From contig LUQU01000050.1 of NCBI GenBank assembly GCA_001628005.1, forward strand, positions 1 to 55,543: a stretch of DNA of 55,543 nt, written 5' to 3'. The first letter of the stretch is position 1. Every line of letters starts with the position of its first letter. Below are positions 45,134 through 54,814 of the stretch, piece by piece. The notes beneath the pieces were generated by a model. It was not told the DNA's origin. It made no database searches and saw only the letters and a program-made list of their open reading frames with translations. The translations under genes were made by a program, and so were the position numbers. The stretch comes from SAR86 cluster bacterium REDSEA-S09_B4. Its GTDB lineage: Bacteria; Pseudomonadota; Gammaproteobacteria; Magnimaribacterales; Magnimaribacteraceae.

Positions 45134-46261
45134 GTGCAAATATTTTTTCCTAAAGAAAAGGAGTCTGAGAGCAGAGTTAGCATCCTTCCAGAGACAGTAA
45201 AAAAGCTAGTTGAGTTAGGAATTAGTGTAGAAGTTGAGGCCTCCCTAGGCAAAACAGTTCATGTTTCCGATGATTTATATGCTTCCTCTGGTGCTTCCAT
45301 AAGCAACGATAGAAATTCTTCTTTATCCTCATCGGATGTAACTTGCAGGATAAATAAACCAGAAAAAGAAGAAATTTCTTTTCTCAAAAAGAATTCAATA
45401 CATATTAGTTTTTTAGATCCTTTTAATGAGATCGAATTAGTAAATGAATTTGCAAATTCTAATATCAGTGCCATCAGCATGGAATTAATCCCCCGAATAA
45501 CCAGAGCCCAAAAAATGGATGCCTTAAGTTCTCAAGCTAATTTAGGTGGGTATGCAGCAGTCATTGAAGCTTCGAGATGCCTGGGAAAATCTTTCCCAAT
45601 GATGATGACTGCGGCAGGGACTATTTCACCAAGTAAGATTTTTGTTATAGGGGTTGGGGTCGCAGGTTTACAAGCCATTGCTACTGCAAAAAGATTAGGT
45701 GCCAGAGTTGAAGCCTTTGACACTAGACCTGTAGTTGAAGAGCAGGTCAGGTCACTTGGTGCAAGATTTGTTCAAATTGACATAGGAGAAACAGAGGAAA
45801 CGGAACAAGGTTATGCTAAAGAACTCTCTAAGGAGCAAATAAAAATGCAACAAGAGGGTATGAAAAAGATTTGTTCTCAATCAGATGTAGTGATTACCAC
45901 CGCCCAGGTTTTTGGACGACCTGCGCCTAGAATAGTTACAAAAGAAATGATAGAAGTTATGAAACCAGGTAGTGTCATTGTTGATATGGCTGTTAGTACT
46001 GGAGGTAATGTGGAGGGTTCATTAGCTGAAGAGACTGTTATCCAAAATGGAGTAACCATTGTAGGGCTGTCTAACCTACCAGGTGAGGTTGCTTTTGATG
46101 CATCACTGGTTTATGGAAATAACTTATTTAATCTCATAGAAGAATATTGGGATTCAGAAAATAAAAAATTTGACTTTGATATAACAGACGAAATTTTATC
46201 TGGGTGCGTAGTAACTCACGAAGGCGATATAGTTAACAACATGGTTAAGGACAGGATTTAA
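45134..46261 (+). CDS. pntAA: NAD(P) transhydrogenase subunit alpha part 1
   Basis: NAD(H)-binding domain I of proton-pumping transhydrogenase, 375 residues, GTG start giving MQIFFPKEKESESRVSILPETV. Blocks seen: the Rossmann loop GVGVAGLQAIATAKRLGA, DTRPVVEEQVRSLGA, and VDMAVSTGGNVEGS. It ends after domain I, so the membrane part is a separate gene (46265), as in Rhodospirillum rubrum and unlike the two-subunit E. coli enzyme. Divergent from ubiG. Confidence 0.95.
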   Translation: MQIFFPKEKESESRVSILPETVKKLVELGISVEVEASLGKTVHVSDDLYASSGASISNDRNSSLSSSDVTCRINKPEKEEISFLKKNSIHISFLDPFNEIELVNEFANSNISAISMELIPRITRAQKMDALSSQANLGGYAAVIEASRCLGKSFPMMMTAAGTISPSKIFVIGVGVAGLQAIATAKRLGARVEAFDTRPVVEEQVRSLGARFVQIDIGETEETEQGYAKELSKEQIKMQQEGMKKICSQSDVVITTAQVFGRPAPRIVTKEMIEVMKPGSVIVDMAVSTGGNVEGSLAEETVIQNGVTIVGLSNLPGEVAFDASLVYGNNLFNLIEEYWDSENKKFDFDITDEILSGCVVTHEGDIVNNMVKDRI

Positions 46262-46264
46262 TTT

Positions 46265-46561
46265 ATGGAAACACAATTAACCTTATTATTTTTTGTATTA
46301 GTTCTAAGTATTTTTCTGGGTTTCGAACTGATTTCAAAGGTACCTTCAACACTTCACACCCCTTTGATGTCAGGTGCAAATGCAATTTCAGGAATAACCT
46401 TAGTTGGCGCCTTGCTAGCATCAGGTTCAGGTTTTGTGTCACAACCATTGACAGTCTTGTTAGGAACTGCAGCCGTAACTTTTGCAACCATTAATGTGGT
46501 GGGAGGCTATCTAGTAACCAACCGAATGTTGTCTATGTTTAAAAAGAAAAAAGCAGAATGA
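46265..46561 (+). CDS. pntAB: NAD(P) transhydrogenase subunit alpha part 2
   Basis: A 98-residue membrane piece with three helices (about 6-22, 34-52 and 60-80) and the conserved STLHTPLMSGANAISGITLVGAL segment. It forms part of the proton channel with the pntB helices. It starts 3 bases after pntAA stops and overlaps pntB by 4 bases. Confidence 0.95.
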   Translation: METQLTLLFFVLVLSIFLGFELISKVPSTLHTPLMSGANAISGITLVGALLASGSGFVSQPLTVLLGTAAVTFATINVVGGYLVTNRMLSMFKKKKAE

Positions 46562-47967
46562 TTCTCTTTGAACAGTTTAACTCTGAGATAGTTGTAAATT
46601 TAATTTACATTCTGGCAGCCATGTTATTTATCTTTGGCTTGAAGATGTTAGGTTCTCCAGAAACAGCTAGGAGAGGAAATTTAGTTTCTGCTTCTGGAAT
46701 GTTTTTGGCAGTGGTAGTTACTTTATTGGATCAAAGCATAATTGATTTTTCTTTTATCTTAATTGGAGTTTGTATAGGGTCACTAATAGGATTTTTTGCT
46801 GCCACTAGAGTAAAGATGACCGCAATGCCAGAGATGGTGGCCCTTTTTAATGGTTTTGGAGGTATAGCCAGTCTGTTAGTTGGCTCATCTGAATATTTGG
46901 TAGGATTTGATCCTAACTCCGCTCTTTTAATAGCCATCTATCTAACTGTTCTAATTGGTGGAGTTACTTTTTCAGGAAGTTTAATCGCTTGGGGAAAACT
47001 CTCTGAAACTATTAGCGGTAAGCCTTTTCTATACAAAGGACAACAATTTGTTAATGCTCTTTTACTTGGCTTTATATTGCTATCTGGCTTGGAAATGATC
47101 TTCTTTCAAGGCCTTTTTACTGAAAATCAATTTCAAATACTTGGAATAATTTGTTTGCTCGCATTTACCTTAGGGATACTGTTTGTAATTCCTATAGGGG
47201 GAGCTGATATGCCAGTGGTTATAGCTCTTCTGAATAGTTTTTCAGGGTTAGCAGCTTGTGCGGCTGGATTTGTTATTTTAAACAATGTTCTGATTGTATC
47301 AGGAGCACTGGTAGGTGCCAGTGGACTAATTCTTACAAATATTATGTGTAAGGCTATGAACCGATCGTTAGCAAATGTCTTATTTAGTGGATTTGGAGCA
47401 GTAACAGACACTGCAACCGGAGAAACAGCAGATCAAGGAGAGGTAAGACCAGTTAACACTGCCGACGCATATCTCATTCTGGAAGCAGCATCATCTGTTC
47501 TAATTGTTCCAGGCTACGGCATGGCTGTTGCTCAAGCTCAACATTCAGTTAGGGAGTTGGGTGAACTTTTAGAAGATAATGGAGCAGAAGTTAAATATGC
47601 CATTCATCCTGTTGCAGGTCGTATGCCAGGTCATATGAATGTTCTTCTGGCTGAAGCAAATGTTTCTTATGATGTTTTGGTTGAACCGGAAGATGTAAAT
47701 CCAATAATGGAAACTGTAGATGTTTGTATGGTTATTGGTGCCAACGATGTGGTTAATCCCGATGCAAAAGAGAATGAAGGGAGTCCGATTTATGGAATGC
47801 CAATTATTGAAACAGATAGAGCCAAAACAGTTTTCGTTTTGAAAAGATCAATGGCGTCAGGATTTGCAGGAATACAAAACCCTTTATTCTTTAAATCTAA
47901 TACCAGAATGTTGTTTGGAGACGCTAAAGAATCTGTCTCAAATTTAGTGGCCGAATTCAAAGGCTAA
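46558..47967 (+). CDS. pntB: NAD(P) transhydrogenase subunit beta
   Basis: Membrane domain plus NADP(H)-binding domain III of transhydrogenase, which uses the proton gradient to make NADPH from NADH. 469 residues: about nine helices (1-270), then domain III with VPGYGMAVAQAQHSVRELGELL, HPVAGRMPGHMNVLLAEA and GANDVVNPDA. ATG overlaps the pntAB stop. Confidence 0.96.
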   Translation: MILFEQFNSEIVVNLIYILAAMLFIFGLKMLGSPETARRGNLVSASGMFLAVVVTLLDQSIIDFSFILIGVCIGSLIGFFAATRVKMTAMPEMVALFNGFGGIASLLVGSSEYLVGFDPNSALLIAIYLTVLIGGVTFSGSLIAWGKLSETISGKPFLYKGQQFVNALLLGFILLSGLEMIFFQGLFTENQFQILGIICLLAFTLGILFVIPIGGADMPVVIALLNSFSGLAACAAGFVILNNVLIVSGALVGASGLILTNIMCKAMNRSLANVLFSGFGAVTDTATGETADQGEVRPVNTADAYLILEAASSVLIVPGYGMAVAQAQHSVRELGELLEDNGAEVKYAIHPVAGRMPGHMNVLLAEANVSYDVLVEPEDVNPIMETVDVCMVIGANDVVNPDAKENEGSPIYGMPIIETDRAKTVFVLKRSMASGFAGIQNPLFFKSNTRMLFGDAKESVSNLVAEFKG

Positions 47968-47996
47968 ACACTAAAAAAATAGCCAATTTTGAGCCC

Positions 47997-48022
47997 ATTT
48001 TAGCTGTAAAACATGCTAAAAT
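47997..48022. repeat. Inverted repeat between pntB and gyrA
   Basis: ATTTTAGC (47997-48004) and GCTAAAAT (48015-48022) are exact inverted copies 10 bases apart. There is no T-run after it, so it may be a weak terminator of the pnt operon or an operator. Confidence 0.5.
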
Positions 48023-48033
48023 TCTGGTCTAAG

Positions 48034-48061
48034 TTGACACTTCTTTTAATACCAAGAAAAT
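48034..48061 (+). promoter_or_regulatory. Possible gyrA promoter
   Basis: A perfect TTGACA (48034-48039) is followed after 16 bases by GAAAAT (48056-48061), a weak -10 with four of six matches. It would leave a leader of about 57 bases before gyrA. The -35 is strong but the -10 makes the call tentative. Confidence 0.4.
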
Positions 48062-48124
48062 CTTTATTTATAGGCCTTTTAGCACTATTTTTTATAGATA
48101 TTTTCGTAAAAAAAATGGGGAAAC

Positions 48125-50671
48125 ATGGGTGAAATAGCAGCAAAAGAAATTGTTCCAATTAATCTAGAGGAAGAACTCAAAGAATCCTATCTAAATTATG
48201 CAATGCACGTAATTGTTGGCAGGGCTTTACCCGATGCCAGGGACGGGCTAAAACCCGTTCATAGAAGAATTTTATACGCCATGCATGTGATGAATAATGA
48301 TTGGAATAAACCACCAAAGAAATCCATGAGAATAGTTGGTGATGTTACTGGAAAATATCATCCTCATGGAGATACAGCCGCTTACGAGACAATAGTAAGA
48401 ATGGGGCAATGGTGGAGTTTGAGATATATGCTCGTTGATAAGCAAGGTAACTTTGGTTCTATGGACGGTGACCCTCCAGCGGCGGCAAGGTATACGGAAG
48501 CAAGAATGTCAAAAATTGCCCACGAACTTTTAGAAGACCTAGATAAAGAAACCGTTAAATTTATTGAGAATTATGACGGCCAGGAAACTATGCCTGATGT
48601 TTTGCCAACGCGGATTCCTAATTTACTTATAAATGGCTCTTCAGGAATAGCAGTGGGAATGGCTACGAACATGGCACCACACAATCTGTATGAGTCCATT
48701 TCTGCTTGCCTTGCTTTTATCAACAATCCTGAAATTTCATTGGACGAACTTATAAATCTCATTCCAGGACCAGACTTTCCTACAGGAGGAATAATCAATG
48801 GAAAATCTGGAATTCGTAATGCTTACGAGACAGGAAAAGGGAAAGTTAAATTAAGGGCTAAGACTGTAATCGAAGGAGAGGAAGAAGGTAAGCCACAGAT
48901 AGTAGTTTCTGAGATACCTTATATGGTCAACAAGGCTAGACTTGTTGAAAATATTGCTCACTTAATGAGAGATAAAAAGATAGAAGGAATTAAAGAAATA
49001 AGAGATGAATCCGATAAAGATAATCCTGTGAGAATAGTTATTGAGCTAAGATCGGGAGCCATTGCTGATGTTATTTTAAACAATTTGTTCAAACAAACTC
49101 AGATGCAAACTGTTTTTGGCATCAATAACGTTGCTCTGGTAGGTACTGAGCCTAAGCTTCTTAATTTAAAAGATATTTTAGGCATATTTTTTGATTTTAG
49201 AAAAGAGGTTGTTTCAAAAAGAACCATCTATGAATTGAGAAGAGCAAGGGAAAGGGGTCATATCTTAGAAGGCTTAACCGTTGCGTTATCAAACATAGAT
49301 GCCATGATCAATCTGATAAAAAAATCTAAAGATGGGGCTGAAGCCAAAAGCAAACTTCTTAAAAAGAAATGGAAAGCTGGGAAAGTTACGAAAATGTTAA
49401 AAAAGGCTGGAGCGGAAGCATGTCGCCCAGATGATCTTGATAAGAGTGTTGGCTTGAAAGGAAGAAGTTACCAATTATCTAAAAACCAAGCTCAAGCAAT
49501 CTTAGATATGAGGCTCCAGAGACTGACTGGATTAGAGCAAGACAGATTAATAAAGGAATATGAGGAGATTGTAGATTTAATTACTTCATTGATAGAAATA
49601 TTATCTGATAATACAAGGTTAGTTGAAGTTGTTTGTGAAGAATTAAAAGAGATTCAAACTCAATACAAAGACGAAAGAAAAACAGAGATTCAAGATTCTG
49701 TTGGAGATCTTAATACCGAAGATCTAATTACTCCTGAAGATAGAGTAGTAACCATTTCTCATGAAGGTTATGCAAAAACACAACCTTTAGATGAATACAG
49801 GTCACAAAGAAGAGGGGGTACAGGAAAAACTGCCGCTTCAGTAAAAGAAGAGGATTTCGTTGAACAGTTATTAGTAGCAAATACTCATACAACGCTTTTG
49901 TGTTTCTCAAATCTTGGACAAGTATATTGGTTAAAAGTCTATGATATTCCCTCTGCCGGTAGGTCAGCTAAAGGACGTCCTTTAGTTAATTTGATTCAAC
50001 TTAACAAAGGTGAACGCATTACAAGTATGGTACCCGTGGATAATTATAAGGACGGGAATTTTGTTTTAATGGCCACTAAATCAGGTACCGTCAAAAAAAC
50101 TCCTTTAACCGAATTTTCTAATCAAAGAAAAGGCGGGAAGAGGGCTATTACTCTTGTTGCCGATGATGAGTTGGTTGGAAGTACGGTAACCAATGGTAAA
50201 AAGTTTGTTATGTTGGTTTCCAATGCTGGAAAGGCTGCTCATTTTTCAGAATCAGAAGTAAGATCTATGGGCAGAAGCGCTCAGGGAGTAAGAGGCATTA
50301 AACTTGATAAAGATCAGGAAGTTATTTCTTTAATAATTCCGGAAAAAGAAGCTGCAATATTTACTGTAAGTGAAAATGGATATGGGAAGAGATCTGTATC
50401 AAGTGATTTTAGGAAGACAAAAAGAGGAGCAAAAGGAGTTATAGCTATGCAAACCTCAGAACGAAATGGCCAACTAATTGGGGCAGCTCAAGTTTCTGAC
50501 GAAGATCAAGTTATGTTAATAACCAATAAAGGGATGTTAGTTAGAACTCAAGTTTCTGAGATAAATGTCATTGGAAGAAACACTCAAGGAGTGACTGTTA
50601 TTAGATTAAAAGAAGGAGAAAAGTTAGTAAGTTTAGCGCCTATAAGTGAAGAATTTATAGATAATGCGTAA
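48125..50671 (+). CDS. gyrA: DNA gyrase subunit A
   Basis: Cleavage and rejoining subunit of gyrase. 848 residues. The catalytic Tyr is Tyr123 in [42 protein letters not shown] is the winged-helix region. In the quinolone-contact helix [12 protein letters not shown], Thr84 and Glu88 stand at the E. coli Ser83 and Asp87 positions, both common wild-type residues elsewhere. The GyrA-box QRRGGTGK is at the start of the C-terminal DNA-wrapping domain. It overlaps serC by 8 bases, so gyrase is tied to an amino-acid operon, as in Pseudomonas. Confidence 0.97.
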   Translation: MGEIAAKEIVPINLEEELKESYLNYAMHVIVGRALPDARDGLKPVHRRILYAMHVMNNDWNKPPKKSMRIVGDVTGKYHPHGDTAAYETIVRMGQWWSLRYMLVDKQGNFGSMDGDPPAAARYTEARMSKIAHELLEDLDKETVKFIENYDGQETMPDVLPTRIPNLLINGSSGIAVGMATNMAPHNLYESISACLAFINNPEISLDELINLIPGPDFPTGGIINGKSGIRNAYETGKGKVKLRAKTVIEGEEEGKPQIVVSEIPYMVNKARLVENIAHLMRDKKIEGIKEIRDESDKDNPVRIVIELRSGAIADVILNNLFKQTQMQTVFGINNVALVGTEPKLLNLKDILGIFFDFRKEVVSKRTIYELRRARERGHILEGLTVALSNIDAMINLIKKSKDGAEAKSKLLKKKWKAGKVTKMLKKAGAEACRPDDLDKSVGLKGRSYQLSKNQAQAILDMRLQRLTGLEQDRLIKEYEEIVDLITSLIEILSDNTRLVEVVCEELKEIQTQYKDERKTEIQDSVGDLNTEDLITPEDRVVTISHEGYAKTQPLDEYRSQRRGGTGKTAASVKEEDFVEQLLVANTHTTLLCFSNLGQVYWLKVYDIPSAGRSAKGRPLVNLIQLNKGERITSMVPVDNYKDGNFVLMATKSGTVKKTPLTEFSNQRKGGKRAITLVADDELVGSTVTNGKKFVMLVSNAGKAAHFSESEVRSMGRSAQGVRGIKLDKDQEVISLIIPEKEAAIFTVSENGYGKRSVSSDFRKTKRGAKGVIAMQTSERNGQLIGAAQVSDEDQVMLITNKGMLVRTQVSEINVIGRNTQGVTVIRLKEGEKLVSLAPISEEFIDNA

Positions 50672-51749
50672 CAATAGAAAATATAACTTTGGTGCCGGTC
50701 CTGCAACTCTTCCAACAAGTGTCTTAGAGGAAGTCAAAGAAGAATTACTAGATTGGAAAGGTAGGGGCCTTTCAGTATTGGAAATCAGTCACAGAACTGA
50801 TGAGTACAATGAAATTGCTGTTGAAGCAGAGCAAGATTTTCGTGATTTACTAACTATTCCAAGTACTTACGCAGTTTTATTTACTCACGGCGGGGCTACT
50901 TTACAAAATTCAGCAGTTCCATTAAATCTATCTAGTCCTACTGGAGAAGTAAGCTATGTAAATTCAGGTCATTGGGCTCGTCTTTCGATTCAAGAAGCTA
51001 AAAAATATACTAATGTAAAAATAGCCGCTAGTTCAGAAGAAGATAATTTTTCTTTTTTTCCTCCTCAATCAACTTGGGAGTTATCGGATAAACAGGATTA
51101 TATTCACATTACTCCAAACGAAACTATCGGAGGAATTGCTATACGTAAAGTTGATAAAGAAGACATCCCAATCGTTGCAGATTTTTCTTCAAGTATTCTT
51201 TCTGAATATGTAGACATAGAATCTTTTGGGTTACTCTACGGTGGAGCCCAAAAAAATATTGGTCCTGCAGGACTGGGTTTTGTCATAGTCGATAAAGAAT
51301 TACTAGGTTCTGCACAAGAAATTACTCCGTCACCTATGAATTATTTTAAGTTGGATGAAAGTTCTTCAATGTATAACACTCCACCAACATTTTCATGGTA
51401 TGTGGCAGGTAAAGTTTTTAAATGGCTTAAAGGCAAGGGCGGAGTGAAGGCAATTGGCCAAGTAAATGAAAGAAAAGCAAAGAAATTATATGAATTCATA
51501 GATAAATCTGATTTTTATTCAAATAAAATTGAAGAATCTTCTAGATCTATTATGAACATACCTTTTTTACTGGAAAAAGAAGAATTAAACAGCAAATTTT
51601 TAACAGACTCATCTAATAATGGCTTTTTAGCTTTAAAAGGCCATAGATCAGTAGGAGGTATGAGAGCTAGCATTTACAATGCCATGCCGGAAGAAGGAGT
51701 AGACGATCTTATAGAGTTTATGAAACTCTTTGAAAAAGAGAATCTATAG
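50664..51749 (+). CDS. serC: Phosphoserine aminotransferase
   Basis: PLP enzyme making 3-phosphoserine for serine, and a step of PLP synthesis. 361 residues. [11 protein letters not shown] at the N-terminus, [22 protein letters not shown], and [18 protein letters not shown] with the PLP Lys are family blocks. It starts 8 bases before the gyrA stop and pheA follows 5 bases after its end. Confidence 0.96.
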   Translation: MRNNRKYNFGAGPATLPTSVLEEVKEELLDWKGRGLSVLEISHRTDEYNEIAVEAEQDFRDLLTIPSTYAVLFTHGGATLQNSAVPLNLSSPTGEVSYVNSGHWARLSIQEAKKYTNVKIAASSEEDNFSFFPPQSTWELSDKQDYIHITPNETIGGIAIRKVDKEDIPIVADFSSSILSEYVDIESFGLLYGGAQKNIGPAGLGFVIVDKELLGSAQEITPSPMNYFKLDESSSMYNTPPTFSWYVAGKVFKWLKGKGGVKAIGQVNERKAKKLYEFIDKSDFYSNKIEESSRSIMNIPFLLEKEELNSKFLTDSSNNGFLALKGHRSVGGMRASIYNAMPEEGVDDLIEFMKLFEKENL

Positions 51750-51754
51750 TTTTT

Positions 51755-52831
51755 ATGTTAAACAAGAAAGAACTAAAAAGAATTAGAGAAAAGATTAATG
51801 AGTTAGATGCAGAACTTCTGAAATTAATAAATCAAAGATCTTCTCTAGCTATAGAAGCAGGTGAAGCCAAAGAAGATAAAGTTATTTACAAGCCCGAAAG
51901 GGAAGCTACTATTCTAAGAAATTTAAAAAAGAATAACCCTGGACCTTTAAACGAAGAACAAATATCCAATATTTTTAAAGAAATAATTTCTAGCTGTAGA
52001 GCTCAAGAAGATGAATTAGATGTAGCTTTTTTGGGACCCGAAGGGACTTACTCAGATTCTGCAGTAAAGAAAAATTTTGGTAGTTCAGTTAATAAATCCG
52101 CTACAGAAACAATAAAAGATGTCTTCAAAGCAGTAACTGATGGCACTAGTGATTACGGAATAGTCCCAATAGAAAACTCTACAGAAGGTCCCATTAATCA
52201 GACTTTAGATTGTCTAGCAGATTTCAATTTAAAAATTTGTGGTGAAGTGGAAATGTTAATTCATCACAGTTTGATGGGATCAAACCAAGCTTTCCCCACG
52301 AAAGGATTTGAAATACACGCTCATGAACAAACTCTAGCACAGTGTAAAAATTGGTTGGATTCTCATTGTCCAGATGTGAAAAGAGTTTCTGTATCCAGTA
52401 ATGCTCAAGCAGCCAAGAATGCTAAAGAAAATTCTGGAATACTCGCTATAGCAGGGTCCTTGGCTTCAGAAAAATATGGACTAGAGATATTAAAAAACAA
52501 TATAGAAGATTATTCTGACAATACAACTCGTTTTATAGTTGTTGGATCGCAAGAAGTTGAAAGTACAGGAGAAGATAAAACTTCTCTTTTGGTCACTACC
52601 AAGAATGAGTCAGGTGCTTTATATAATTTATTGAAACCTATACAAGAAAATGGTTTGAATCTTACTCACATAACTTACAGACCTTCAAAAATAGATAAAT
52701 GGCATTATTCTTTCTTTTTTGATTTTGAGGGGCATAAGAACGATAAAAAAGTAAAGAGCTTGTTAGATGAACTATCTACAACTAATTCTGAAATAAAACT
52801 ATTAGGTTCTTACCCAAATTCTGTGAAATAA
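51755..52831 (+). CDS. pheA: Bifunctional chorismate mutase/prephenate dehydratase (P-protein)
   Basis: Two steps from chorismate to phenylpyruvate. 358 residues: AroQ chorismate mutase (1-85; LRIREKINELDAELLKLINQR-like start), prephenate dehydratase (88-265; AFLGPEGTYSD, SNAQAA, and the TTRF motif at 257-260), and a C-terminal ACT domain (275-350). The Phe-binding motifs of the ACT domain are GALY (287-290) and TYRP (307-310); the second differs from the usual ESRP. Confidence 0.95.
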   Translation: MLNKKELKRIREKINELDAELLKLINQRSSLAIEAGEAKEDKVIYKPEREATILRNLKKNNPGPLNEEQISNIFKEIISSCRAQEDELDVAFLGPEGTYSDSAVKKNFGSSVNKSATETIKDVFKAVTDGTSDYGIVPIENSTEGPINQTLDCLADFNLKICGEVEMLIHHSLMGSNQAFPTKGFEIHAHEQTLAQCKNWLDSHCPDVKRVSVSSNAQAAKNAKENSGILAIAGSLASEKYGLEILKNNIEDYSDNTTRFIVVGSQEVESTGEDKTSLLVTTKNESGALYNLLKPIQENGLNLTHITYRPSKIDKWHYSFFFDFEGHKNDKKVKSLLDELSTTNSEIKLLGSYPNSVK

Positions 52832-52834
52832 AAA

Positions 52835-53938
52835 ATGGATTTAGAAATTAAGGATTTAATTAATTCTAGTATTAAGAGTCTCACTCCTTATGAACCTGGG
52901 AAGCCGATTGAAGATTTAGAAAGAGAATATGGAATAAAAAATGCCGTAAAGTTAGCAAGTAATGAAAGTCCTCTAGGTCCTAGTCCTAAAGTTTTAACAG
53001 CTTTAGAAGAAGTAATTTCTGGAATTCATCGTTACCCCGACGGTAATGGATTTCGATTGAAGGAAGCACTTAGTTCAAAACATTCAGTCGATATGTCAGT
53101 TCTAACTTTAGGCAACGGGTCTAACGACATTATTGAGTTTGTAGCTAGATGTTTTTTAAGCCCGAAAGATAACGCAATATATTCAAAATATGCTTTTGCT
53201 GTTTACCCACTTATTGTTCAAGCTTTGGGGGCAGAGGGTATAGAAGTTGAAGCTAAAGATTGGGGTCATGACCTTCAGGCAATGTTGGAAGCAATTAATA
53301 AAGAAACAAAGATTGTTTTTATCGCAAATCCTAATAATCCAACAGGCACTTTTATAGAAAAGAATGAGATGATTAGATTTCTGGAGAAGGTTCCAAGCCA
53401 AGTAATAGTTTTGTTAGATCAAGCTTATTTCGACTATTCAAATTATGAATCAGAGGATGTCTCCTTTAGTTTAGTAGAAGATTTTCCTAACTTAGTAATT
53501 TCGAGAACTTTCTCAAAGGCATATGGCTTGGCAGGATTAAGGGTGGGTTACTCTGTATCTTCAAGCAATATAGCAGATTATTTAAATAGAGTAAGGCAAC
53601 CATTCAATGTTAATTCATTGGCCTTGGCTGCTGCAGAGTCTGCTCTAAAAGATGATGAGCACTTAGAAAAATGTCTCAGAATCAATAAAGATGAAAAGGA
53701 AAGGCTTTATAAGTACTTTATTTCTCATGGGTATGACTATATAGAATCATTTGCTAATTTTGTGTCTTTTAATTGCAAAGATAATTCTACTGAAGTTTTT
53801 AAAAGCCTTCTTCCAAAAGGGGTTATAGCTAGATCTATGGATATCTACAAAATGCCGCATCATCTTAGGATTACCATAGGTCTGCCTGAAGAGAACTCTA
53901 TATTTATGGAGAGTTTAACCTTGTTAAACGAGTCCTGA
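52835..53938 (+). CDS. hisC: Histidinol-phosphate/aromatic aminotransferase
   Basis: Class I/II PLP aminotransferase of 367 residues. KLASNESPLGPSPKV and YPDGNGFRLKEAL at the N-terminus, ANPNNPTGTF with the PLP Asn, and SRTFSKAYGLAGLRVGY with the PLP Lys. Sitting between pheA and tyrA, it is the HisC2 type that probably also serves phenylalanine and tyrosine synthesis. Genes on both sides are 1-3 bases away. Confidence 0.93.
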   Translation: MDLEIKDLINSSIKSLTPYEPGKPIEDLEREYGIKNAVKLASNESPLGPSPKVLTALEEVISGIHRYPDGNGFRLKEALSSKHSVDMSVLTLGNGSNDIIEFVARCFLSPKDNAIYSKYAFAVYPLIVQALGAEGIEVEAKDWGHDLQAMLEAINKETKIVFIANPNNPTGTFIEKNEMIRFLEKVPSQVIVLLDQAYFDYSNYESEDVSFSLVEDFPNLVISRTFSKAYGLAGLRVGYSVSSSNIADYLNRVRQPFNVNSLALAAAESALKDDEHLEKCLRINKDEKERLYKYFISHGYDYIESFANFVSFNCKDNSTEVFKSLLPKGVIARSMDIYKMPHHLRITIGLPEENSIFMESLTLLNES

Positions 53939-53939
53939 C

Positions 53940-54812
53940 ATGGAACTTTCTTTTAAAAATATTCTAGTAGTTGGGTTAGGTTTAATTGGAGGGTCTATCC
54001 TCAAAACCATAAAAGAATTAAATATTCCTCTTGAAGTTTATGGCTTAGATTTAGATGAAGAAGTAACGAAGAAAGCCAATAATATAGGTCTAATCAATAA
54101 CATTGATAATCAACTGAAAAAAATAGAAGAGGATAGTTTAATTGTTTTTTCTGTACCAAGTTTAAGTATTGAAAGGGCTTTTAAATTGATTGAAGACTCT
54201 TTCAATGATGAAAAAGTCATTTTTACTGATACTTTTAGCTCAAAATCTAAGCTGCTTGAGTTTTTAGAATCGAATACCAAAGTTGGGGAAAAATTTGTTA
54301 TGTCTCATCCCATAGCTGGGTCCGAAAAGAGTGGATTAGCTAATTATAATTCTCTACTTTTTAAAGATAAACTTGTTGTTTTATCAGCTGTAAATGGAGA
54401 TAAAGATAATAAGAAATTAGATAGAGTTAAGAATTTTTGGGAACTACTTGGCTCAAAAGTTACATTCTTAGATCCTGAAGAGCACGACAAAGTGTTTTCA
54501 AGAACCAGCCACTTACCTCATATTATTGCCTTTGCTTTAATGCATTATCTAGAAAAAGAATTGGGTGATGATGTATTTAAATATTCAGGAGGTAGTTTAG
54601 AGAGTTATACAAGAATCGCTTCAAGCGATCCTTTGATGTGGAAGGATGTTGCTGTTTCTAACAAGGAAGCAGTCTTAGAAGCAATTAAAGGATTTAAGTC
54701 TTCCTTAAATCAAATGTCTAAGTTAGTAGAATCAGAAGAAGAGGAATCTATTCTTGAGTATCTAAGATTTGTAAAGGAAGTGAGAGATAAAAGACTAAAA
54801 AAGGATTCTTAA
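53940..54812 (+). CDS. tyrA: Prephenate (cyclohexadienyl) dehydrogenase
   Basis: Oxidative decarboxylation on the way to tyrosine. 290 residues. The NAD loop GLGLIGGSILK is at residues 12-22; SHPIAGSEKSGL and FSRTSHLPHIIAFAL carry the active-site residues. No ACT domain is present. It ends 2 bases before aroA; in Pseudomonas and relatives the two are fused, here they are separate. Confidence 0.95.
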   Translation: MELSFKNILVVGLGLIGGSILKTIKELNIPLEVYGLDLDEEVTKKANNIGLINNIDNQLKKIEEDSLIVFSVPSLSIERAFKLIEDSFNDEKVIFTDTFSSKSKLLEFLESNTKVGEKFVMSHPIAGSEKSGLANYNSLLFKDKLVVLSAVNGDKDNKKLDRVKNFWELLGSKVTFLDPEEHDKVFSRTSHLPHIIAFALMHYLEKELGDDVFKYSGGSLESYTRIASSDPLMWKDVAVSNKEAVLEAIKGFKSSLNQMSKLVESEEEESILEYLRFVKEVRDKRLKKDS

Positions 54813-54814
54813 AA

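Noticed and set aside
48362-48391. Quinolone-resistance changes in GyrA (Thr84, Glu88)
   Set aside because: Thr and Glu at these positions are normal in many bacteria, so they say nothing about selection.
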